DNA of 64,000 nucleotides from Apoda limacodes (Eukaryota > Arthropoda > Insecta > Lepidoptera > Limacodidae): the NCBI GenBank assembly GCA_946406115.1, contig OX291544.1:5952001-6016000 (forward strand), in the 5' to 3' direction. A program made the position numbers and the translations under genes. Shown piece by piece: positions 22,576-33,965 of the stretch. Numbering within the stretch: the first letter of the stretch is position 1; the number at the start of each line of letters is the position of its first letter. The notes under the pieces were generated by a model that did not search any database, was not told the origin of the DNA, and saw nothing but the letters and a program-made list of their open reading frames with translations.

Positions 22576-22650
22576 TTGAGAACGTTCAATGTCACATTTC
22601 ATGGTCACATGTTGATGACAAATGAAATGATTATTCATACAGTTACATAT
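22576..22650 (+). repeat. Local dispersed repeat 'R1', copy 3
   Basis: AACGTTCAATGTCACATTTC through ATGTTGATGACAAATG to TTATTCATACAGTTACATA. It aligns with 19,970-20,040 of copy 1 with few changes, and runs directly into the 19-bp array that expands its last segment. Confidence 0.75.
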
Positions 22651-22763
22651 TATTCATACAGTTACATATTATTCATACAGTTACATATTATTCATACAGT
22701 TACATATTATTCATACAGTTACATATTATTCATACAGTTACATATTATTCATACAGTTACATA
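22631..22763. repeat. Minisatellite, 7 perfect copies of 19 bp
   Basis: The unit TTATTCATACAGTTACATA is repeated seven times without a single difference (133 bp). The first unit is also the end of repeat R1 copy 3. An apparent 63-codon frame here is only the repeat, since 3 x 19 = 57 gives a 19-residue period. Confidence 0.95.
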
Positions 22764-23889
22764 TTGATTTTGTTTTCAACTCGTAATTAAACTTAACGCA
22801 AAATTAGTTACCTGGTTGTTTGAACCCATTAAAAAACATGAAGTAATATTCAATGGACTATTTAGATAGGTAATATTAGACAACTCGAGTGCCCGGTTGT
22901 GTCAGATTTCAAAAGCTGCTCTATTTAATCGATTTTTACATTAGTTTATAAGCATTTTTTAAGTTGAAGGAACTGCCGGGTTCAATTTACCTACATTTGC
23001 AAGACTTTTACGATTTTTCAGCTATTACATTGCTATGTGGTTGTTTATTTTTATTTACAAAAGATAATCAATTGAGGTTGACACTTCTTGTTTCCGAGAT
23101 TAAAAACTGTTTTCATTACCATACAATTAAGAAAAAGCTGGATACAAAGAGTGGCGGAAAGTGGACATATTGCATGAAGTACTATGCCATATTAGGATTT
23201 TACTTCAATTGCCAAACAGATCGAACCATCTGATCAGATGACGCATGTTCGTTCTAGTCGTTTAACAATATGATCTAACCTCTAATTACACATAGACAAA
23301 ACAAGTAGTTTTCGAGCACATTCCCTGTTATGTTATCATACAAAAACAATACCGTTAATGTTTATTAAATACCGATCGATTGCAGCAACAAACGTTAATA
23401 ATTTGAATCGTTATTTCTCAAACATCCGCTGGTGATATCTAAACATGTGACGATATACACGCCTTTCTGGCCAAGGGATGGTTATAACTGAATACTACAA
23501 TTTTACTCATTTATTATTTATTATATTACTTAAATTACATTAGTGTAAAAGCTCGCAGTGCAGCAAATTTCCGAAATGTCGCTTTGCTTTTATTTATTTT
23601 GGTCCAGATTTTTGTTCGTTGTGTACAACTACTTACAATATTCAACCTACCCAAAGCTACAAGTCTACAGTTAAACGTAGGTCTACGAATAGCATATGTC
23701 TCCACAATCGTGACACGTGGCCTGACCATTGCCACTTTTTTTAAAACTATTTTTAAAAAACCGGTAAATTGCGAGTTGGACCACCATTTATGTAATCTAC
23801 AAACACAAACAAAAATATTTTTATATATAAGTTGACTGAATGAAAGGTAAATTGCGGTTTACGATTTATGACGTATTAAAAAAGACTAC
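22764..23889. other. Non-coding stretch
   Basis: AT-rich. It contains the 14-bp palindrome CATCTGATCAGATG at 23,227-23,240. An 89-codon plus frame (22,964-23,233) and an 83-codon plus frame (23,584-23,835) lack recognisable domains and splice context. Confidence 0.5.
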
Positions 23890-24366
23890 TTACTAGATCA
23901 CGTTCAAACCAATTTTCGGTGGAAGTTTGCATGGTAATGTACATCATATATTTTTTTTATTTAGAAGTTACATGGGGGGGGGACACACATTTAACCACTT
24001 TGGAAGTGTTCTCGCGCAAACTATTCAGTTTAGAAAAAAATGATATTAGAAACCTCAATATCATTATTGAAGACCTATCCATAGGAACCCCACACGTATG
24101 GGATTGATGAAAAAAAAATTTTTGAGTTTCAGTTAGTATGGAACCCCAAAAATGTATTGTTTTTTTTTCTATTTTTGTGTGAAAATCTTAATGCGGTTCA
24201 CAGAATACATCTACTTACCAAGTTTCAACAGTATAGTTCTTAAGGTTTCGGAAAAAAGTGGCTGTGACATACGGACGGACGGACGGACGGACGGACGGAC
24301 AGACAGACAGACAGACATGACGAATCTATAAGGGTTCTGTTTTTTTCCATTTGGCTACGGAACCCT
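23890..24366 (+). repeat. GGTTCCGTA-family repeat, copy C (type 2)
   Basis: It contains CACTTTGGAAGTGTTCTCGC, GATATTAGAAACCTCAATAT, CCACACGTATGGGATTGATG, TTCACAGAATACATCTACTT and the (ACGG)n run, and ends GGCTACGGAACCCTAAAAA. This is the better-preserved version of the decayed fragments at 7.7 kb and 8.9 kb. Its end abuts copy D. Confidence 0.7.
24271..24317. repeat. (ACGG)n/(ACAG)n compound microsatellite
   Basis: About seven ACGG units are followed by four to five ACAG units. It lies at the position where related copies have only 'acggacggacag', so it expanded inside the element. Confidence 0.9.
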
Positions 24367-24972
24367 AAAAACCGGTCAAGTGCGAGTCGGACTGGCGCAC
24401 CGAGGGTTCCGTTAAAGGAAAACTGTATTGAGTGACAAATTTGCCTCTGCCTTTTCACAACTACTGTCCCAATACATCGACATAGGTCGCTGTTTGTTTA
24501 ACAACTGCAAATAAGTTGATAAAAGCAAAAGAAATATTTTTTTGTGATGTAACAACAAATTTACGGTTTTCAGATTTTTCCTTTATGTGTGCTACATGGC
24601 ATTGCTTTTTGCCAAATTTCACGATCAACGGAAAGTACCCCATAGGTTTTAATTTATTTGTGTCACAATATGTGACAAAATAGCTGTATTTTCGGTATAT
24701 TTTTATGTGTTATAACTACAAATTTCTTTTTTTTTACTATATTTGTGATGTAAGACCTTGCTTTGTGTGTTTCATGATTCTAGGACAACGGGAAGTACCC
24801 CATACCACAGATTACATAATACTATCGCATAAGTATTTATATTACCTTAGTATTTGATATTAATTTAAACTTGAAATCTTCACGTGTTCCTGAGAAAAAC
24901 GGTCTTGACAGACAGACGGACAACAAAGTGATAAGGGTTCCTTTTTCCTTTTGAGGTACGGAACCCTAAAAA
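24367..24972 (+). repeat. GGTTCCGTA-family repeat, copy D (type 3)
   Basis: Head AAAACCGGTCAAGTGCGAGT and GCACCGAGGGTTCCGTTAAA; middle TTTTTGTGATGTAACAACAA and TGTTTCATGATTCTAGGACA; end AAAACGGTCTTGACAGACAG and GTACGGAACCCTAAAAATAG. It aligns with copy E (62,591-63,300, reverse) and with both halves of the interrupted copy F around the LINE at 57.7-60.4 kb. It directly follows copy C, sharing the CCCTAAAAA junction. Confidence 0.75.
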
Positions 24973-27900
24973 TAGAGTTGACTGCGTTGTGGGCACTGCC
25001 GAGAGCGTAACAACGTTTACCTGGGACTTGACCTCTTATGGGTTCAGGACGCAACCAACGTTTAACCAGGTGTCCCGATTTTCTGTCAACACGTCAATAT
25101 TGATCTGTACGCCTAACGTCCCGATTTGGGATCGATAGATAAAATTGATAAATAAAAGTTAAGATTTCGAGCGTATTTTATTGTGTCCGCCATAGTCCTC
25201 ATCAAATCCGTGAATCCGTCCTCACCCTTATTATATAATGTGAGACACACCGCACATTGTATTGCAATATGTAGGTATTCTCAATTGTTTGTCTCTAATT
25301 ATTTCATTGTTTTACAAATTACAATATATTTATTATTCTTATAGTACCGTATCTACTCGTATCTACTTCTACAACAAGAATAAAAATAGTCATTGATTTA
25401 AATCCTGTTTTGTGCTTTACCTTAAATATCGATGGATTATCTGATTTTAAAATAAGAATTATGATTTTTTACAATCTGGTGGTTCATAATGCAAACTTTT
25501 GTAGTCATGCAAGGAGCTTACTGCGAATAGTCTGGCTGAAGTCGAGCTGAGGTCTCGAGTTTTCGTGAGCAAAACTTTGGAAGTACGTTTTGCCTCTGGA
25601 GACTTAATTTCTAGGGCTGTCTCGACATGAAATACATATCAGAAGTACAGCTGTACTCGCGAGTTCGCTATGCTTATAGCACAGTACTTTATTAATTTGA
25701 TAACGTGCTTATAAACTTACAACAGATCTCTATACAAGTCAAAAACAAAATTGCCGACATTTAGATCAACCACTGTACCTGAAATAGGAATTTTTAAGGT
25801 AAGAAACGATTTTTACGGCGATATTTGTAGTACTTTTGATATCTCAATATTACATAATATCATTCTAGATGTCGATTAAAATTTTAAATAAAACTTAATA
25901 GGACAAAATCCTACAAAATAGGATAACTTATCACGGGACTTTCACTAACCCATACTTACACCAAAACTGCACGGTGGACTAAGGTAACGAAAACAGTAAA
26001 AGGAGAAGTAGCAATAGAATGTTAAAAAAAGCTGCGAATTTAGAACACTGATTTTTCGATATATCGAATAATGTAACGATAAATTTCAGAATATCTTAAT
26101 GTGGGACATCCCTAATCTTATATGTCTAGAAAGAGACATCGTTGAGACAAGGACAGGTACAGAGTGACGTCATAGGCGCAGGCGCAGCTGATATGGCAAC
26201 GTCGCTTTACGTTTCGTAAATATTTTCGATATGATTGTTGGTGTGACCGAGACATATCCATTTGTAAGATAAGGACAACACATGGCAAAAACGCTGGAAT
26301 CTGGACTTTAACTCTCGGAATTACAGACGTCTCGTCGTGGGTTTGGGAAGAAAGAATGCTAAACTTCGTTTCGTAGTACGGTAACTGTTCCAATTCTTCA
26401 AAATTAGATCGATACCGTAACAGTAAACTCTATGTGCAATATAAGGTTAAAACTTTCAAGTTGAATATTCGACGGCTTATGAATGTCATAATTTTCTACA
26501 AAAGTTGCACTCATTCCTCGATATACTAAAAACTAAGTATTATAAAGTTTATGAATTAAGTATTTGATTTTTTCTTTTGTTTTGAAATTTTAATTTCTTT
26601 TAAAAAAAATTCCACGTTAATCAGTGTGACCAGATATAAATTTACGATCCTGTTAGTCTGCAGGGCGAAATCTGCTAAAATCATTAATAAAAAATGCTAA
26701 AACAATGTTTACTCATAAGTGGCTCGGAATTCGTTTGTATAGTTACGATTGGTAAGACATTTATTTTCAGTGATGTAGTTATTAATTTATTTTTTTGTTT
26801 AAAAAAATAATATTTATTAAAAAACAAAACAAATTAGGTAGTATCATTTACACGTGAACGTGGCGAGTTACTACATAATATAATAATTTTTTAATGGCTG
26901 TAAATTCACGCATGTGGATATTTTTTAAATATTATACTTTTTTAATTTGCGATGTTTCTGTTTTTGCTGGTTTCTGATTTTTTCCTTAATATCCAATAGC
27001 ATACGTTGATGCTAAAATTTCAAGCCTTAGAGTTACCTGTACTGCAAATAGTCTTAACTCAATTTTATCACTTTACTTTACTTGTCTTATTTGTAAACTC
27101 AAGATAAAAGAAACTATGATAGAATCTCATACTTATAACTAGAATATAGTTTAATCTCTGTTTTTTTGATTGTATATTTTGCCCTTTTCATATTTAGACG
27201 AAATTATAGATTTCTTGATTTTGAATTTACAAATTAAGACAATTAAGAAAAATATAGTGAAGGCGTTAATACTTGTGTCAGTGGGTGATAATATAATGAC
27301 AGGCAAAATAGATATGTAAATTAAAATCATTAATACATTTCTGAAATGTGAGACTTTTGTTAACTGGGTGTACCTAAAAGACATGCAAGTATAAAACGTG
27401 TAGGACATATACTATTTTAGCAATTGAAGAGCATCTGGATTGCCTATCCTGCAAAAAAATTCTATATTTAATAAAATACGCATAATAATAGTCCAATCCT
27501 GCTAAAATCTGGTCACACTGCCGTTAATTTAAAACATTCTACTGGTATAGTAGTTGTATAGTATTTAAGCAAAGTATGTAGTATAAATAAATGTAGTATC
27601 TACCAAGCCTTTACGCTAATTTTTTAGCAATGCTAGCTAGTAATCAATCCCCTTTGAGTTTGGGCTCAATTGCTTTGTTTTGACGAAGCTTTTAGTGCGT
27701 GATAAGAGCGTGTTTTTCTAGTTTTTTTAAATAGTTATTATAATAGTCATTATTGGCGCTCTTTTTACATCTGATAGAGTCAGAACTCAACAAAGTGGAG
27801 TTAGTTTTCGAACCCAAACCCGATGATTTAGTAAAAAATTGATTTAATTTTTGACTTGCAAATGAGAACAAAGAATTTTTGATTATATGTACTCATTGTA

Positions 27901-30239
27901 TGTTGGCGTAAAATATATTTTAAGCAATATTAATAAATGCATATAATTTTAAAAATACTATCATTAATTCTGAAGCAGTGGAGTTAATTTTAAACTACAG
28001 TTTCGATGCTCTATTCGGAATATAAAATGGTGTTAAAAAAGATAAGAAAAGCAAGTACCTAAGTAGCAAGTTAGCTACAGGTTTGGCAAGTTTAAACTGT
28101 GTTTAAATAGTAATAAACTTGTTGTTAATTTAAAATAAATAAAAAAAGGATAAAATAATTCCAACACATTATTTGAATAGTTATCGCAATTTCGTGACAG
28201 TTCTTTCACTTTTAGCATTCGTAGCTCTGTTTAAACATAGCGAATCGTACCTAACAAATAAAGCTTTGCCATATATCTATGTTATTATACTGTGACTTTG
28301 CTACATAAATGGTTTAGGTACTTTTTTTACCAATGTCACATAATAAGTAATAAAAGTAGGTACCTATAGCTAATGTACACCCAACTAGCAAATGTGTGCT
28401 GTAGCAATCGAGAGAACTTTTTCAGAAACACTTATTAGTATTTCATACAAGTCCTATAATAATAATGTAAACATTTACTCAGGCAGGATTTGGTGCAGTT
28501 ACATCGCAACCCAGGATTGTGCCATATTATTGTGGCTGCACGTATCTGTTTTCAAAGTTTTAATAGTGATAATTTTTTTGTTTACATCACAAGCCACCAA
28601 AACCCTTTTAAAGAATATTTTGTACCATATTAGAGTTAAGGGATTTTTAGGTTAAATTTATGCATTTTTCATATAAACTGTTACAGTACATCAAAAAAGA
28701 TTTTTTGGTGACTTAACTGATAAATTTTACTATTTAGCATAATGGCGCTCATTGCTTGTGAAACTGTTAGAGTGCTATCTTCTTAGACACTGAATTTTAC
28801 TTGTGACTGAAATTTTATCGCTAAAGTAAGATAATATTTTCAAAAAAAGATTAATGCCCCCTTTTGATTTTTTAAAATTTATTAACATTAATATTTATTT
28901 AAATATGTAATGTCTCGACAGTTGCTATTATATGATAATATGGTGTCTACATGATTACTATAGCACAATTTGTACAGCCATCTGCAGCCATTATCAAAAC
29001 GATATTAATTTTCTCTTATATGATATTTAGGTTCTTTAAAAGTAGTAATATGCTACTTATATGCGTCAGAAAGGTCCAATAAAGGTGATAAAAATCTGTT
29101 ACTTCTGTTTGAGATGTAACGGTTATATTGAAACTGTTTTAATGACCTTTCAGTGTTAAAAGAGTGTATTCGTTGCAGTTGTAGAATTTGCACTATAAGT
29201 TATTTTGAATCTTTTATTACTCAAGTTAGATACATAACGGTGATATAGAAATCAACTATAGTTTTTATTTTTGTATAGTTGAGTACAATGGATGGATAAA
29301 AAAAATCCCGTAAAGCTCTAATAATACAAGATGGCTCTATAGTTGTATGTATGTAGCAGAGGCAGTTATGATATGTGGGGTAGATGTAAACGTTTACAAC
29401 ACTCCTTATTGTTGCCAAAATTCTATTTAATATTATACAGCTGAAATATTCTATAACGCACTAATAAAGAACACACGGTCGTATGAGCTACGTATACCTT
29501 TAAAGGTGTGCTTAGTCCTAACGCAAGTTCATACAATTTCCTAAGCAAGTATAGAAGATATCAACCTTTACACGACTTTTGTAGAGAAAGATACTTGAAT
29601 ATACAAATATTTAGAGAATGCCACAAAATAAATACATGCGCCAAAGTGCATTTCTGTATGAAGAAATAATGATTTTTGGTGAAAAGCACACAGGTTATTA
29701 AGATAACGGAAAAAAGGACGATAAAGAACGTTTTTCTGATTTTCCTCGAGATCTAGACAGATACTTACAACGCAAAAAACTTTTCTGATCTTCTGACCTT
29801 GGGTGTTTGGCCGCTAGTGTCGTTGTAAATTTTTGAACACCGGGTCAGAATAGTTTGTTGCACTGTAAGTCTTTAATTTCGTCTCGCATTTATAGACCAT
29901 TTAGGACCCTATACAGATTACAGTGTGCTTAGTGCGACAAAGCAAACTTTTCTATAAAAATCAAGCCTAATGTGTGTCCTACAGTACAAACTACTCCCAT
30001 TCGATTAGGATTCCGTCGTGTAAAAATTACTATGATGAATGAGATAAACTTGCAAACTGAGTATTTATAACGATCTCACTATTGTTTAAATTTTATTTCG
30101 GAACACATGTTTAAAAAAAATATTAGGGTCACACTAAATTAACGAGTATGATCTCATTATTAAACTGTATTGCGGTTCGCATAAGACAACTGTTTGTAGA
30201 AATTTACAATTGATGGAAAAATGGCCGAATAATAATGCT
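24973..30239. other. Non-coding stretch
   Basis: AT-rich throughout. The only structured part I could delimit is a possible TIR element at 25,612-26,114. 26,150-26,360 is richer in CpG, with an 91-codon minus frame of no recognisable family. 27,000-30,000 is very AT-rich with no repeats that I could place. Confidence 0.5.
25612..26114. mobile_element. Possible hAT-like TIR element (weak)
   Basis: The left end TAGGGCTGTCTCGACAT and the complement of the right end TAGGGATGTCCCACATT agree at 12-13 of 17 positions, and start TAGGG as hAT elements often do. The flanking octamers (TTAATTTC and ATCTTATA) do not match, so there is no target duplication to support it. A solo TAGGGCTGTCACG end also occurs at 50,073. 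Confidence 0.3.
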
Positions 30240-30330
30240 GTGACATAAGGATGTACTTACGGTCAGATGGACATGACGAAACTATCTATATAAGGGGTTT
30301 CTTTTGCCATTTGATTAAGAAACCCTAAGA
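30240..30330 (+). repeat. Decayed GGTTCCGTA-family end
   Basis: CTGTGACATAAGGATGTACT, GGACATGACGAAACTATCTA and AAGAAACCCTAAGAG follow the order of the end of copy C (gtgacatacggacgg...catgacgaatctata...cggaaccctaaaaa). Confidence 0.5.
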
Positions 30331-31191
30331 GTCGTCTAAAAATTGAGATTTTCTTAAAATTTTCATCGCAACAAACTTTTTAGACAAATTAAATAATATG
30401 TTAGAAAAGAAGAGCAGCAAAGTAAGAAGGTAGATAAAATTTTAATAAATAAATAAGTGGGAGTTGAGAGGGGGTAGCGTTCGGAAACACCCGGGTTCAG
30501 TGACCCATCGACCGCCCAGCGCCGCCCCAGGCAACGTATCGAACCTTTACGGGTACGACCTGCCTTATTTTGTAAAAAAAAAAAACATAGTACCTATCTT
30601 TATATTGCAGCTTTTCACTTCTACTAATAATTTTATTAATTTATTAATTTAATTTAATTAAGTATTTAAAAGTGATGCTGTACATAAGTCCAACGATAAA
30701 TTATGTAAGTATGTGCAGGTACTCATTGCAGTAGCTTTTGATTTACTAAGATAAGGTTTTCGATACAATTACTATTTTAATTTTATGCTTTTATTTAATT
30801 GCTTAATTAAAAAAATTTAATGCTGATAAATTATACAACAAATATAGAGGGTAAAATGTCATAATAAAAATATTAATTAACTTCAAAATAAACTCTAAGC
30901 ATAAAGTAAATTTTTATTGGATGCCTTGAAGAAATACATTTATAGTTTTGATGTAAATATTAATATATAAATGTCCATTTATAGTACGTAAACAGTTGTC
31001 TATGTTATTGTGTGGTCAACTATAATTTGGTTATAGTTACGATAGTTAATCATCTTGTAAACATAGAAATAAATAAATATCTAGTTACTACTACAATCGC
31101 TTAGTTGACTGTACAATTTTTTTTTGTGGATTTTTTTATTTGGACAACCCGTAGACATAGAGAACTAGGCAGCGCATTTCCGAGCCAGTTG
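30331..31191. other. Non-coding stretch with a GC-rich patch
   Basis: 30,460-30,560 is GC-rich in AT-rich flanks and opens a short plus frame (30,464-30,652) ending in a poly-Lys run caused by an A11 tract at 30,571-30,582. The A tract just after a GC-rich piece suggests a retroposed fragment. I cannot name it. Confidence 0.35.
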
Positions 31192-31602
31192 TAAAAAAAA
31201 ATCGACTAAGTGCGAGTTGGACTTCCGCACGAAGGGTTCCGTATCATTATCTATAAAAAAGGCAAGAAAATCACGTTTGTTGTATGGTAGCCCCCTTAAA
31301 TATTTGTTTTCTTTTAATTTAATTATTTACTTTTAATTTCAAGCGTCTACTTGTTGCCGTTATCAATATCGAGCAAAAACGAGCAAAAAAATCACGTTTG
31401 TTGTATGGCGCTTTTTTTTTTCTGTTTTTTTAGTATTTGTTGTTATAGCGGCAACAGAAATACATCTGTGAAAATTTAAACTGACTATCACGGTTCATGA
31501 GATGCCTGCAGCCTGGTGACAGATAGACGGGCGGACGGACGGACAGCGGAGTCTTATTAATAGGGTTCCGCTTATTACCCTTTGGGTACGGAACCCTTAA
31601 AA
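31192..31602 (+). repeat. GGTTCCGTA-family repeat, copy B (type 1)
   Basis: Head ATCGACTAAGTGCGAGTTGG and GAAGGGTTCCGTATCATTAT; inside are two copies of ATCACGTTTGTTGTATGG (about 31,269 and 31,390), an internal duplication absent from copy A. The block GTTATAGCGGCAACAGAAAT and the end GGGTACGGAACCCTTAAAA follow. Confidence 0.75.
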
Positions 31603-31804
31603 TGACGCAAAAGTGTGTCATTCAGCGAACGTGTGTTGTCTTGTCTATGAGAAAAGATACCACAGGTTAACTTTGTTTCTTTTTAAAATGTGGCCAATTT
31701 TGTAAGTCTATTGCGCAGTCCATAGGACAGATTACGGGTGGGACAACCACGTGTATGTCTAAGTATATTATTTTTAATAAAGAAGGAAAAATAGAAATAT
31801 TTAC

Positions 31805-31822
31805 CTTGATGTCTTGCAAGAC
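31805..31822 (-). other. Possible 18-nt microexon
   Basis: On the minus strand a pyrimidine-rich acceptor TCTCTTTCTGGTTACAG is followed by GTCTTGCAAGACATCAAG and then donor GTAAAT. 18 nt would add six codons (VLQDIK) without changing frame. It is in the same orientation as Tet. There is no homology support; such patterns also arise by chance. Confidence 0.2.
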
Positions 31823-33047
31823 CTGTAACCAGAAAGAGACAAATTAGTTTCTGACATTAAAATTAGTATCTTTATTTTCTAATATATAAAAACAATATAA
31901 ATTAATCAAATAAACCGTTAACAGTTTATTATATGTATATAAGATTTAAATAAAATAAAATAATTATTTTTTTTTACTTAAAAAAGGCCTTAATTTACTT
32001 TGAAGGTCAGTTACAGAAAATAAACCCGTGATAACCCTAACTTTATTTGGCCTTGTTTTAAAGTTTAATGTCTTAGGAAGTTTGAAAAATTACTTTGAAC
32101 CCAAAATCTCCCCATTTAATTTTTTTTTTGATACTTTGAAAATTTGTGAATACTGAGCTCAAATCTTAATTTTAAACTTTCGAATAAATTCTAAGTAAGT
32201 TCTGCAATTCCTAGATAAACCATATTTTTTAGGGGGTTAGGTTAGACTATGCTTATTAGTTATCACAAAAAAACTGAACCAGAAATGTTCAACAGAACTA
32301 GAAAAAAATCGAAAACTGATGTTAGGTGAAAATTACGAAAAAAATCATTAAAAAATTCTATCTCGAAAACTACGAAAAACCGTAGAACATACATGGGGGT
32401 GATTCGGATACTCCTCATCATAAAGTATCTAAATTTTACGTTTGAACCTCAACTTCCCGGCCACCCTGTATATATATATATAATTCTTCTGGAAGTGCGT
32501 ACGTCACTTAACTCCTAAACAGCGGCTCCTAAAAACCGATTTTAATGGAATTTTTGTGTGTGTTTCAGTCGGTACTTAAATTCACTTTTGGACCCGTAGG
32601 TGGCGCTGTGGTCGAGTTATTAATAAATTTGTATTTATGATGTAAAATCTAAATAAGTCGAGTCGTGGAAGTATAAATTCGTATAGAATGAGACGAGCAC
32701 TTAATCCCGCATTCTCTTATTTAAGTGTGAGCTATCGCGAAACAACGTTTGTCGGGACATCTATATATGTAGTTACTTATTTTATATATATATTTTTTTC
32801 TTATTAAATTGACAAAATATGGATTTTTAATGTCAGAATTGATTTGTATTATTTAGCAATATAAAAATATGTTGAGTTAGGTTGTGTGAAAGAGAAGTAA
32901 AGATACTCTTGTGATTTATTTATTCAGTTCGTCTCGTTGACTTATTTCAGTCAAAAAGATTAGAATTTCATTTTGAGTCATAATTCTTGTGACAGTGACT
33001 CATATCTATAGGGAAAAATTTCTGTTGAACTTAGTTTTTGTTTATCA
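31823..33047. other. Non-coding stretch with degraded repeats
   Basis: 32,290-32,470 (AATCATTAAAAAATTCTATC ... ACTTCCCGGCCACCCTGTAT) looks like the end of a dispersed repeat finishing in CACCCTGTATA. 32,480-32,640 (TACGTCACTTAACTCCTAAA ... CCGTAGGTGGCGCTGTGG) shares its end with 16,745-16,775. The rest is unassigned. Confidence 0.45.
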
Positions 33048-33235
33048 TCCTACTAATATTATAAATGCAAGACATTGTGAGTTTGTAGGCTGCCACTCCT
33101 TTACTCCACCATAACTACCTAAAAATTTGGAATGGATATCCCTCACACAACTGAATTTCCATATTTACGGCTATTCCAAAATTATAAAGGAGTTATTGTA
33201 GAAATCCCACGCCGATAACCGAATTTAGCTTAGCA
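33048..33235 (+). mobile_element. Mini-Helitron (Lep1-like), 3' end decayed
   Basis: It starts TCCTACTAATATTATAAATG after an A (5' TC rule) and contains CACGCCGATAACCGAATTTA as in the copies at 16.9 kb and 50.3 kb. No CTAG end is preserved. Confidence 0.55.
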
Positions 33236-33629
33236 CCGTTTGCAGTTAACTATTTATTCATAATAACCAGATGACAATGTGCTCATTCACCACAGTTTCC
33301 ATAATATGCGAGCGAGTGGGAGCGGCTTATATTTGAAGCTGGGGCGGGTGAGAGCACCTTCATTTTAAGCTAGGGCGGGTGAGAACGGCTTAGATTTTGT
33401 AATTTAGTTTTCTGGGCAGTTTTTTAGTAAGTATTACCATACGTACAAGAAACGTTATACCATGACCAAACGAAGCCAATGCGTTCCATTATGTCGCATT
33501 CCGCTTGTACCCTACCAGGACTCGAGTGTAGTCGAAAAATAAAATTTCGTAACACTAAGTACCTGCAAAAAGCTATAATAGGTAGTATTGGAAAACAATA
33601 GGTCGGGGAATGTAAGATATTTTATGCCA

Positions 33630-33965
33630 TTTTGGCTTTTTAGGGCTCCGTATGTGAAGTATTTTATAGTTTCGCCATGCCCGTCCGTCTGTCAGTCTGT
33701 CTATCCGTGCCTTAGCTCACGGTCTCTTAATACTAGAAAGCTGTTATTTTTCATGGATATACATATGAAAATCACGCGGGCAAAGTGGTCAAATAAAACC
33801 TTAAAAAAATTATTTAGTGTACCTTCCCTAGTCACGTAAAGTGGACATGATTTTTATTGTCCATTGTGAGGGTGTCGTAAGATAGGTAGTTCAAAAATAT
33901 TCCAAGTGTATGATAACCATTTTTCAATTAAGCGATCCGTTTGCGAAATATTAAGCTTTTAAGTT
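33630..33965 (-). repeat. GGTTCCGTA-family repeat, variant copy J
   Basis: TTTTTAGGGCTCCGTATGTG then GCCCGTCCGTCTGTCAGTCT reads as the end of the family in reverse. The distal part (33,865-33,960: AAAAATATTCCAAGTG, AACCATTTTTCAATTA, GATCCGTTTGCGAAATATT) matches 63,380-63,465, defining a fourth subtype. Confidence 0.6.

Noticed and set aside
22576..22767. 63-codon plus frame with a 19-residue period
   Set aside because: Pure by-product of the 19-bp tandem repeat.
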